Part shown: positions 17,420 through 25,280 of the stretch, in pieces
How positions within the stretch are numbered: position 1 is the first letter of the stretch
Layout: each line of letters begins with the position of its first letter
NCBI GenBank assembly: GCA_041396125.1
Contig: JAWKZG010000003.1
Coordinates: 248,001 to 312,000, forward strand
Source of the DNA: JAWKZG01 sp041396125
GTDB lineage: Bacteria; Pseudomonadota; Gammaproteobacteria; Competibacterales; Competibacteraceae
Direction of reading: 5' to 3'
Length of the DNA: 64,000 nt
Notes under the pieces: model-generated
Database searches by the model: none
What the model was told of the DNA's origin: nothing
Seen by the model: only the letters and a program-made list of their open reading frames with translations
Translations under genes and position numbers: made by a program

Positions 17420-18142
17420 ATGCCTGCCGGTAAGCAAGATCACACCGTCAAACGCTTCGATCAAGAAATGGAAAAACTGCAAAACCTCATCATGGAAATG
17501 GGCGGTTTGGTCGAGGATCAGATTCATCAGGCGGTCACCGCACTCCACGACGAAGATATCAGCCTGGCGCGTGAAGTTTCCGCCCGCGATCATCGGGTCA
17601 ATGCGCTGGAAGTCAAGATTGATGAAGAAATCACCAATATGATCGCCCTGCGCCAACCTATGGCCAGCGATCTGCGCATGGTGTTTGCGCTGTCCAAATC
17701 GGTGACGGATCTGGAACGTATCGGCGACGAAGCCGAGAAAATCGCGCGTATGACCATCCACTTATACGAAGACGGCAGCAGTGCACCACAAACACGCTTG
17801 CTACGGGATGTGCAGAATATGGCACAGTTGGCCTCCAGTATGTTGCGTAACAGTCTGGACTCACTGGCACGACTGGATGCCGACCGGGCACTGAAAATCA
17901 CGCGTGGTGACGGCGAACTGGACGAGCATTTCCGCGATGCGCTGCGCCGCCTGATCACCTATATGATGGAAGACCCCCGCACTATCGGTCAGGCCATTGA
18001 TGTGCTGTTCATCGTCAAAGCGTTGGAGCGTATCGGCGATCATGCCAAGAATATCGCCGAATATATTGTGTTTCTCGTGAAGGGCAAGGATATTCGCCAT
18101 CTTAGCGCGAAAGCCGCACAAGACATTGTGGAAGGCCATTAA
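17420..18142 (+). CDS. phoU: Phosphate signalling protein PhoU
   Basis: PhoU couples the state of the Pst importer to the PhoR kinase and keeps the Pho regulon off when phosphate is plentiful. The 240-residue protein is all-helical, with two similar halves of three helices. Metal-binding motifs typical of PhoU are seen as 'DLERIGDEAEKIAR' (about residues 95-108) and 'LERIGDHAKNIAEY' (about 198-211). 'LRQPMASDLRMVFA' is also conserved. It is the last gene of the pst operon, behind a purine-rich site (TTAGGAG), and is followed by a hairpin shared with the convergent phoR. Confidence 0.95.
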   Translation: MPAGKQDHTVKRFDQEMEKLQNLIMEMGGLVEDQIHQAVTALHDEDISLAREVSARDHRVNALEVKIDEEITNMIALRQPMASDLRMVFALSKSVTDLERIGDEAEKIARMTIHLYEDGSSAPQTRLLRDVQNMAQLASSMLRNSLDSLARLDADRALKITRGDGELDEHFRDALRRLITYMMEDPRTIGQAIDVLFIVKALERIGDHAKNIAEYIVFLVKGKDIRHLSAKAAQDIVEGH

Positions 18143-18179
18143 CGGCTCTGTACGCGATATTCCTGCATCAAGCGTATCA

Positions 18180-18215
18180 ATTACCGGCAGACACGTCCTT
18201 GTGCCTGCCGGTAAT
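18180..18215. terminator. Hairpin between convergent phoU and phoR
   Basis: ATTACCGGCAG (18180-18190) pairs with CTGCCGGTAAT (18205-18215), and the stem extends inward with one mismatch. No T run follows on the plus strand. Its place between converging genes suggests a bidirectional barrier or terminator. Confidence 0.5.
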
Positions 18216-18280
18216 CACTTCAAAACGGGCCAAACGCCCTGCAGAAAACAAAACTCCACAGAAAAAATAGCTAAAGCGCG

Positions 18281-19693
18281 TTAGCCTGTCAGTTTGGCAG
18301 CTGTTTCCCCGTCAGCAGGCTCAGATTCCTCGTTCGCCGCTCCCGCTACCACGAGCGGGGATGACGCAGGAACCACAGGGCGATATTCTCTTGCGGCCGG
18401 AAAATCACAATAAAAACAGCTGCCCTCGCCGATTTCGCTCTCAATACGCAATTGTCCGCCATGGCGCTGCATAACATGTTTAACGATAGCCAATCCCAGA
18501 CCGGTCCCGCGCTGGCCATCTTGCGTCACGCGCTGGCGCGAGCGTTCAACCCGGTAGAAGCGCTCTGTAAGACGCGGTAGATGTTGCGCCGGAATGCCTG
18601 GGCCATCATCCGCTACCGCCACGTGTATGCCGACCTGATCGGTATACCAGCGAATCGTGACACGGCTGCCGGCCGGGGTATGCCGCACCGCATTAAAGAT
18701 TAAATTCGCGAAGGCACTGTGCAGTTCTTCTGCTATGCCGTGCAGGCCGGAGCCTGTTTCGAGCTGTAATTCGATCTGGTGTTGTTGTTCCGCACTAAGC
18801 GCGCGCGCGTCCTCGACAATTTCCCCTAGCATGCGACCAATATTGACCGGCTTCGTGGCCGGCGGATCGCTGTCGCTTTCCAGTCGCGACAGTAACAGTA
18901 AGTCTTCAATGATCCGCGTCATGCGACCGGACTGCTGCCGGATGGTCTGCAAGGGCTGCTGCCAGTATTCCGGTGGATTGCTGTCTTGCAAGGATTCCAG
19001 ATAACCGACAATAACGGTCAGCGGGGTGCGTAGTTCATGCGAGGCATTGGCGACAAAATCGCGGCGCATCTGTTCCAGCCGGCGCAATTCCGAGATGTCG
19101 GCAGCCAGCAATAATTGCTGTTTTTTACCGTAGGGGACCAAACGCAGTTCCAGTGTGGTATTGGCATCGACCGGGGAAGGAAAATGCACGACTGCCGCCG
19201 GGTTGTCGACATCACTACGTTCGGTAATAAAGGCCACGAAACGGGGATGACGCAGTAACTGCGTGATCGGCAGACCGATATCCTGCGATCCGGTGAGCCC
19301 TAATAATCGGGCTGCCGCCTGATTAAACCACAGGGTCTGCCCCTCGTCGTTCAGAATAACGGCAGCGTCCGGCAGTGCGGCGATAGCTTTCTGAAATTGT
19401 TTCAGAATCTGGCTCAGCTTGCGTTTGCGCTTGCGCCCGCGCCGATACATCCGCCCAAACTGACGATAGATAGCACCCCAGGCACCGGAAGCAGGTGGCA
19501 GCGGCTCTTTATCTTTCTGCAGCAGCCAGTGTTCCAACCGGCGCAATTGGCTGATTTGCCATGTCAGCGCTACTGCTGCACCGCTGGCAAAACCCAGCAG
19601 TGGCTGCCCCAGCCATAAGCCCAGCCCTGTTGCAACGGCCAGTAACCCAATGATATGAACCAGGGTGTGCAACCATAAACTTCGCAAGCTCAC
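18281..19693 (-). CDS. phoR: Phosphate regulon sensor histidine kinase PhoR
   Basis: This is a membrane kinase that phosphorylates PhoB when phosphate is scarce. Two N-terminal membrane segments (about residues 8-45) precede a basic linker (RRGRKRKRK), a PAS domain ('ALPDAAVILNDEGQTLWFNQAA' near residue 105), a HisKA domain with 'ANASHELRTPLTVIVGYLE' (phospho-His near residue 220) and a HATPase domain. The ATPase boxes are 'NLIFNAVRHTPAG', 'VADDGPGIP' and 'GTGLGLAIVKHV'. There are 470 residues, longer than E. coli PhoR (431) because of a C-terminal tail of about 40. The GTG start overlaps the phoB stop (GTGA), so phoBR form one operon. Confidence 0.93.
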   Translation of the reverse strand: MSLRSLWLHTLVHIIGLLAVATGLGLWLGQPLLGFASGAAVALTWQISQLRRLEHWLLQKDKEPLPPASGAWGAIYRQFGRMYRRGRKRKRKLSQILKQFQKAIAALPDAAVILNDEGQTLWFNQAAARLLGLTGSQDIGLPITQLLRHPRFVAFITERSDVDNPAAVVHFPSPVDANTTLELRLVPYGKKQQLLLAADISELRRLEQMRRDFVANASHELRTPLTVIVGYLESLQDSNPPEYWQQPLQTIRQQSGRMTRIIEDLLLLSRLESDSDPPATKPVNIGRMLGEIVEDARALSAEQQHQIELQLETGSGLHGIAEELHSAFANLIFNAVRHTPAGSRVTIRWYTDQVGIHVAVADDGPGIPAQHLPRLTERFYRVERSRQRVTQDGQRGTGLGLAIVKHVMQRHGGQLRIESEIGEGSCFYCDFPAAREYRPVVPASSPLVVAGAANEESEPADGETAAKLTG

Positions 19694-20373
19694 TCCTTTT
19701 CGGAAAACCGATAACCCGCCCCCCGCACGGTCTGCACAAAGCGATCATAGCCAAAGGCTTCCAATACCCGCCGCAACCGCCGAATATGCACATCAACCGT
19801 GCGCTCTTCTACATATACATTACTTCCCCACACCTGATCCAACAATTGGCTGCGGGAATAAACCCGTTCCGGGTGGGACATGAAAAAATGCAGCAGGCGG
19901 TACTCGGTCGGACCGATATCCAGCGTCTGTCCGTTTACCGTAACACGATGGCTGGCGGTATCCAGTTGCAGCTCGGCGACCTGCAGGCGTTCATCGTCAC
20001 CACTGCGGCGCAAAACCGCCTTGATACGTGCGATCAGTTCGCGGGTGGAAAACGGCTTGGTGATATAATCGTCAGCACCGCTTTCCAGGCCCTGGACTTT
20101 ATGGTTTTCCTCGCCTTTGGCAGTCAGCATGATGATTGGTACGTCACGCGTCGTATCCTGTCGTTTCAGACGGCGCGCAAAATCGATTCCACTGATACCC
20201 GGCAGCATCCAGTCCAGCAGTATCAGCGCCGGTGTACCCTGTGCCAGCTGCGTTTGCGCCTCATAAGCGTCAGTGGCTTCACTGACATTGAAACCGGCAT
20301 TGCCCAACGCGAAACACAGCATTTCGCGTATTGGCTGTTCATCTTCTACAATCAAAATATTGTGAGCATTCAC
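19690..20373 (-). CDS. phoB: Phosphate regulon response regulator PhoB
   Basis: This is an OmpR-type activator. The receiver domain has 'ILIVEDEQPIREML', the phospho-acceptor in 'LILLDWMLPGISG', and 'MLTAKGEE' and 'ITKPFSTREL'. The winged helix-turn-helix has 'IGPTEYRLLHFFMSHPERVYSR' and 'VDVHIRRLRRVLE'. I choose the GTG at 20373, which has an AAGGCGG site upstream and gives 227 residues like E. coli PhoB (229). An in-frame ATG at 20391 would add six residues and leave that site inside the gene. A Pho box lies just upstream, so the operon is probably autoregulated. Confidence 0.94.
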   Translation of the reverse strand: MNAHNILIVEDEQPIREMLCFALGNAGFNVSEATDAYEAQTQLAQGTPALILLDWMLPGISGIDFARRLKRQDTTRDVPIIMLTAKGEENHKVQGLESGADDYITKPFSTRELIARIKAVLRRSGDDERLQVAELQLDTASHRVTVNGQTLDIGPTEYRLLHFFMSHPERVYSRSQLLDQVWGSNVYVEERTVDVHIRRLRRVLEAFGYDRFVQTVRGAGYRFSEKE

Positions 20374-20405
20374 TAAAGTACCGCCTTTCATGCATAATCG
20401 CCGGT

Positions 20406-20439
20406 ATTTAATACGATTGATGTTACAGAAAAATGACAG
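20406..20439 (-). promoter_or_regulatory. Pho box and -10 element of phoBR
   Basis: On the minus strand CTGTCATTTTTCTGTAAC (20439 to 20422) matches 15 of 18 positions of the PhoB box. TATTAA (20413-20408) or TTAAAT (20411-20406) follows 8 to 10 bases later as the -10. The phoB start is about 35 bases further on. Confidence 0.75.
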
Positions 20440-20507
20440 CGCCGTCTCATAAGCGCCAGACGGTGCACGGTAACCCCCCACGGAGTGATACAGAGTGATC
20501 GAATTTA

Positions 20508-22853
20508 ATGCCAAACAAGCTGGATGAGCTGGCTGTCAGTGCCCTGTCCAAACCGATTCTGATCATTAACAGGCAAACAGCTATCGTCCGCTGCAATGCA
20601 GCGACTGTCCATCTGTTTGATTATCCTGAAGACCATTTGCTGACCTTGACTCTGGCGCAGTTACTGGCGGAATCCGAGCAACGCATTCAGGCTTTACTGG
20701 AGCAGTGGGAGCAAAATGATCAATTCGTCAATGAAGAAACGGCCGCTGAAAAAGTGCTGGTCAGGCGCCCGCACGGTGTCACATTCCCTCTGGCTATTTG
20801 CGGACGGGCGCTGAAGCTGGGTCGCAAACGCTATTATATGCTGGAATTGTGTGATCTAAGCGCAGATCAGCGCATCCAGCAAGCTATGCTGTCGGCGCGA
20901 AACCAGGCAAACGATGCCGCTGTCGCCAAAGCCCAGTTCATGGCGCTTATCAGCCATGAAATCCGCAACCCGATCACTACCATGCTTAGCACTCTGAATT
21001 TATTGCTGAACACGCCACTGAACGACAATCAGCATTCCTTGCTGGAAACCGCTCACAGCGCCGGCGATTCACTGCGCAATATTATCAATGACATTCTGGA
21101 CTACACCAGTCTCGAAGCCGGCAGTATTGAACCCAAGCTGTCCGATTTCGACCTGATTACGCTGGTGGAAAGTGTCGCTGAGCTGCTGGCACCGCAGGCG
21201 TTTGCCAAACAGCTGGCCATTGCCACCCTGATCCGACCGGATGTAGCACGCTGCATCCGCAATGATTCCCTGCGTATCCGGCAGATTCTGCTGCAGCTGA
21301 CGGATAATGCGATCAAGTACACGTCCTCCGGCGGCGTCTGTATTCGTGTTATGCCCGTGTCAGATACAAGCTCCCAACCGCTGTTGCGGTTTGAAGTCAC
21401 CGACACCGGTCCTGGTATTGCGCCCGAAGATCAGGAGCGCTTATTTCAGGCGTTTACCCAGAATGCGCCCGCATATTCCCGGAAATACGGCGGACTGGGC
21501 CTGGGGCTGGCTACCTGCAAGCGCCTGGTGGAATTGCTGGACGGCGAGATGGGTCTTAGCAGCACCCTCGATGGCGGCAGCACGTTTTGGTTTGAACTGC
21601 CCTATCAGGCGGTGCAAACGGATATTTCCGAGCCGCCGCTAGCAATCGAAAAACTGGCCGGATTACGCGTTTTGCTGATCGAGCACAATCCTGTCAGCAG
21701 CAAAGCTCATCAGGAGTTATTACTGTCCTGGGGTCTGCAGGTGACCTTGGCGCACAATGAGCACGAAGCCCTGCAGGCCCTGCAGACCTCGCCCGGTGCC
21801 GTTGATGTCGCGCTGATCGATCAATATTTTTGCGATTCGCAACAAACCTGTCTGGCACAGACGATCCGACAAACGCCGGGGCTGGAAAATACCTGTATGG
21901 TACTGCTGATGGAAATGGGCGCGTATTCAACCCTGCAGCGCATGCAGGAGATAGGGTTCCAGGCTTTTCTGTCCAAGCCCATCCGACAGGCCGGGCTGTA
22001 TCGCTGGCTCAGCGTGGTAATTGGTCTGGATAATCGGGACGAGACTGAAAACAGGCTCATTGAGGAACTGTCAACCAACGCCGAAGAAGCACCCCACCAC
22101 TACCGTATTCTGCTGGTGGAAGACAGTTATGTGAATCAGGCTGTTGCCATAGCGATGCTGAAACATACAGGTTATCGCATCGATGCAGTCGATAATGGCC
22201 TGGAAGCCCTGCAAGCACTGCGCTCGCAGCCGTACGATCTGATCCTGATGGATCTGTCGATGCCGGAAATGGATGGCTTTGAAACAACGGCCCGTATCCG
22301 GGCGCTTACTGCACCCATGAATCGGATTCCGATTATTGCGGTCAGCGCCAATGTTATCCCGGAAGATCGCGAGCGGCTGCACAAACTGGGGATCAATGAT
22401 TATGTCACCAAGCCTATCGACCGCAAGCTGTTTCTTGCTGCCATCAAACGCTGGTTGCAGCCGACCGAAACAGCGCTGATTGAGCAGGACGAAACGCTAC
22501 CGATTCTGGATGAGCCAACCCTGGAAAAACTGGCCGACGAGACTAATCCCACCATCATGCGGCGGATAATAGGTTTGTTCATTGAGGAAACGCAAAATCG
22601 GGCTGATCATATCATTACCGCACGCAGTAACGGAGATCTGGAGCGACTGCAGCGGGAAGCACACAGCCTGAAGAGTTCAGCCGGCACTTTCGGTGCCCTG
22701 CGCTTGCAGGCCCGCGCGAAAGCTCTGGAAGCAGCCTGTCGCGACCAGCAAGCCGAACGTTACCAAAAGCTGGCCGAGTCCATGCCCGAACTGGTGCGGG
22801 TAGCGCTGCAGGCGATGCAGACCTATCTGGATGAATCCGTTCCACCTGCCTAG
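20508..22853 (+). CDS. Hybrid sensor histidine kinase with two receiver domains and an Hpt domain
   Basis: This 781-residue multi-step phosphorelay protein has a BarA-like order but no membrane segments. An N-terminal PAS-like domain spans about residues 10-125. HisKA follows with 'LISHEIRNPITTML' (H150), then HATPase ('TDNAIKYTSSG', 'DTGPGIAPED', 'GLGLGLATCKRLVELL'), a first receiver (about 385-500) and a second receiver with 'DLILMDLSMPEMDG' (D581). The Hpt domain has 'EAHSLKSSAGTFG' (H719). The first receiver lacks the usual acidic pair at its start ('LLIEHNPVSS') and is probably degenerate. The stimulus is unknown and presumably cytoplasmic. It is divergent from phoBR, 134 bases from the phoB start, and no cognate regulator lies next to it. 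Confidence 0.88.
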   Translation: MPNKLDELAVSALSKPILIINRQTAIVRCNAATVHLFDYPEDHLLTLTLAQLLAESEQRIQALLEQWEQNDQFVNEETAAEKVLVRRPHGVTFPLAICGRALKLGRKRYYMLELCDLSADQRIQQAMLSARNQANDAAVAKAQFMALISHEIRNPITTMLSTLNLLLNTPLNDNQHSLLETAHSAGDSLRNIINDILDYTSLEAGSIEPKLSDFDLITLVESVAELLAPQAFAKQLAIATLIRPDVARCIRNDSLRIRQILLQLTDNAIKYTSSGGVCIRVMPVSDTSSQPLLRFEVTDTGPGIAPEDQERLFQAFTQNAPAYSRKYGGLGLGLATCKRLVELLDGEMGLSSTLDGGSTFWFELPYQAVQTDISEPPLAIEKLAGLRVLLIEHNPVSSKAHQELLLSWGLQVTLAHNEHEALQALQTSPGAVDVALIDQYFCDSQQTCLAQTIRQTPGLENTCMVLLMEMGAYSTLQRMQEIGFQAFLSKPIRQAGLYRWLSVVIGLDNRDETENRLIEELSTNAEEAPHHYRILLVEDSYVNQAVAIAMLKHTGYRIDAVDNGLEALQALRSQPYDLILMDLSMPEMDGFETTARIRALTAPMNRIPIIAVSANVIPEDRERLHKLGINDYVTKPIDRKLFLAAIKRWLQPTETALIEQDETLPILDEPTLEKLADETNPTIMRRIIGLFIEETQNRADHIITARSNGDLERLQREAHSLKSSAGTFGALRLQARAKALEAACRDQQAERYQKLAESMPELVRVALQAMQTYLDESVPPA

Positions 22854-22912
22854 ACCGTGTTACCAGGAAACATGTTTTCAGGAAATCGGCAGGCTTCTTT
22901 GACAAGCACGCG

Positions 22913-23587
22913 TCAGCGCGAAGCCACCATCCGCATCGGTGAGTACGCTGCTGCTTCTGTGCTGCTACCAAGCTTCTGATTGCACGCCCGCAGCAAGGTC
23001 CAATATCCGAGCAGATTGACCGGCACCTGCTCCACTACATTAAGCTCGGTTTCGCGGACAAACGCCGCCAGTTCAAAATCTGGATGAAATCCCATCAGAT
23101 TTGACAAGGGCGCGATGGTTTTTTCCACCCGTGCCAGCAATCGGTTGCGACTCAGGAAATGATTCACGATGAATAACTCACCGCCGGGTTTGCAGACCCG
23201 TCGCATTTCCGCTACTAACTGTTTCGGATTGGGCACGACCGAGGCAACATACATGGCCACGACCTTATCAAAACTGTTATCGGGAAACGTCATGTCTTCT
23301 GCGTCCATTTCATGCAGAAGCACATTCTCAAGCGCCTGATTCTGCACTCTGCCGTGCGCTTTTGCCAGCATATCGGTGGAAACATCGATACCGGTAATTT
23401 GCACATGGTCGGGATAGAGCTGAAAAGACAGGCCGGTCCCCACACCGACTTCCAGAATACGCTCACCGGACTGGCATTCCATGAGTTCCACAATGGCCTT
23501 TCGTCCCGGCTGAAAGACTGCCCCGAAATATAAATCGTAGCGCGCTGCGTACCGTCGGTACGACTTTCTGATTGCATCAATATCCAA
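22913..23587 (-). CDS. pmtA: SAM-dependent methyltransferase, phosphatidylethanolamine N-methyltransferase (PmtA) type
   Basis: This 224-residue class I methyltransferase has the SAM motif 'ILEVGVGTGLSFQLYP' at about residues 44-59 and 'VTGIDVS'-like motif II. The start 'YRRYAARYDLYFGAVFQPGRKA' and the following block resemble the bacterial PmtA family, which makes phosphatidylcholine from phosphatidylethanolamine, more than UbiE. 'MYVASVVPNPKQLVAEMRRVCKPGGEL' is the usual post-motif region. It is convergent with the hybrid kinase. Reading it as a lipid methyltransferase is likely but not certain; other small-molecule methyltransferases share the fold. Confidence 0.6.
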   Translation of the reverse strand: MDIDAIRKSYRRYAARYDLYFGAVFQPGRKAIVELMECQSGERILEVGVGTGLSFQLYPDHVQITGIDVSTDMLAKAHGRVQNQALENVLLHEMDAEDMTFPDNSFDKVVAMYVASVVPNPKQLVAEMRRVCKPGGELFIVNHFLSRNRLLARVEKTIAPLSNLMGFHPDFELAAFVRETELNVVEQVPVNLLGYWTLLRACNQKLGSSTEAAAYSPMRMVASR

Positions 23588-23759
23588 GCGCGTTTTCCTT
23601 CTTTGTCATCGTGCTAGATTTTAAGTTAGAGATTTGCAAATTTAGGCAATTATAGCGAACAACGTTGCCGCTGGTTATTGTTGTTTGCACAAACCCCACC
23701 TGCCTGCCCGTGCCAGGCCCGCGCCATGGATCATCCGTACCACGGCCAACACCGACGTT

Positions 23760-25168
23760 TTATTCTAATTCCTGTTGCATACGCTGTAACTCGGTATCGT
23801 CCGGAAAAAAAACCAGCCCGGCCTTGGCCAGGGCCAGTGCTTCGGCGGTTTTCCCCTCTGCCCGACGCGCCTGGATCTGCGCCAATACCCGCGCAGGAAG
23901 CTCACTAAGCTGCTGTTTGGCGCGCTCATTGCAGAGATCAATCTTCAGCACTTCCTGCAAACCATACGCAGCATTACTGACCGGTGGCGATACCAGGCGT
24001 TCAATGTCGGGATCGAGATTGATCTCGATAGCCACCCACAGCCCGTCAATCTGTTGCTGCTGTTGCGCACTAAGCGGTGCGTCCCGTTTACAAAAGCCCG
24101 ATTCCATGCCAATGAGCGACCATTGTTCCAGCAGAGCAGGATTAAACCACACGACACCGGCCAGCACGAGCACGCTTACCGCAACCAGCACGCCACCTGC
24201 AAGCCGGTGCGACCAGCGCCAGGGAAGTTTCTGATCCGGGAACGTTGCCCCGGCGGAGGTGTTCTGCTGCGACGCACCTGCCCCTGTAGTCGGGTCAGCA
24301 GACGGGGCGGACTGGGTGCGAGGGGGCAAGGTCGCGGTGCCGCTCAACCCGGCGGGTTCATGCAGAGGCTGAATCTGGCGCGCGGCCGCAATCAGGTCTT
24401 CCGCACTGTCGAAGCGCTCTTCCGGCTTCTTTGCCATCATATGATCGATCAGTGTTTGGAACCGAGCCAGTTGCGGCGGCAGAATCGGCAACGGATCATT
24501 GACATGCTTCAACGCCACCGCAAAAGAATCATCAGCCTGATACGGTTTATCGCCGGTCAGCATTTCATACAGCACCACGCCCAGACAGTACAGATCGCAG
24601 CGCGCGTCGATGGTCTTGCCCAGTGCCTGCTCGGGCTCATATAACTGGGTGTACCAACCGCCCAGCCCTGACGGGTCATGGCGGTACCGTCGCCCAGTGC
24701 TTTGGCGATACCAAAATCCGACAGTACTGCCGTGTCATCCTGACGAAACAAAATATTGGCCGGCTTGACATCGCGATGCACAAAATTACGTTTATGCGCA
24801 TAGCCCAGCGCGCTGGCAACTTGAATTAAGATCCGTATCGCCTGCTCGGGCGACATCCCATAATGCGGGATAATTTTATCGCTCAGCGTCACGCCGCCAT
24901 CGACATATTCCATCGCCATATAATTATACGAGTCGACCACACCGATATCGTAAATCGTTACGATATTCGGGTGATTCAACTGGGCGATGATTTTACCTTC
25001 CTTCAAGAACCGCTTTTGAAAGGTGTCGTCCGCCTGCAGGCTGCTGGACATGATCTTGAGAGCAATGCGGCGCTCCAGAGTATTCTGGATCGCCAGATAA
25101 ACCGTTGCCATGGCACCGCTGCCGATTTTTTCTACCGTATAACCTGGAATCTGAATCGTTTCATCCAT
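23760..25168 (-). CDS. Membrane-anchored Ser/Thr protein kinase (PknB family), split by a one-base deletion
   Basis: This is a eukaryotic-like kinase. The N-terminal domain has the glycine loop 'IGSGAMATVYLA', the 'RIALKIM' lysine, the catalytic loop 'HRDVKPANILF', 'DFGIAKA' and 'VGTPSYMSP', where the frame breaks at the GGG run 24633-24635 (CCC on the coding strand). One added base gives 'MSPEQALGKTIDARCDLYCLGVVLYEM', and the second half then completes the kinase. After it come a low-complexity linker, one membrane segment (about 165 codons before the end, 'LAGGVLVAVSVLVLAGVVWF') and an extracytoplasmic part ending in a TPR-like helical stretch. The total is about 470 residues. It is divergent from gyrA with about 110 bases between. 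The substrate is unknown. Confidence 0.85.
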
Positions 25169-25280
25169 AGCCGCTCAATGATCCTTGTTCATCGTTCGCG
25201 AACCCGTCGCGCACCCACAAGATATGGTAAAATAGCGCGTTTATTTTACGAAACGCTCATTTAAGGAATCTTGCATCACT

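Noticed and set aside
25194..25203. GTTCGCGAAC palindrome upstream of gyrA
   Set aside because: It is only 10 bases and has no match to LexA or another operator I know; chance is likely in GC-rich DNA.
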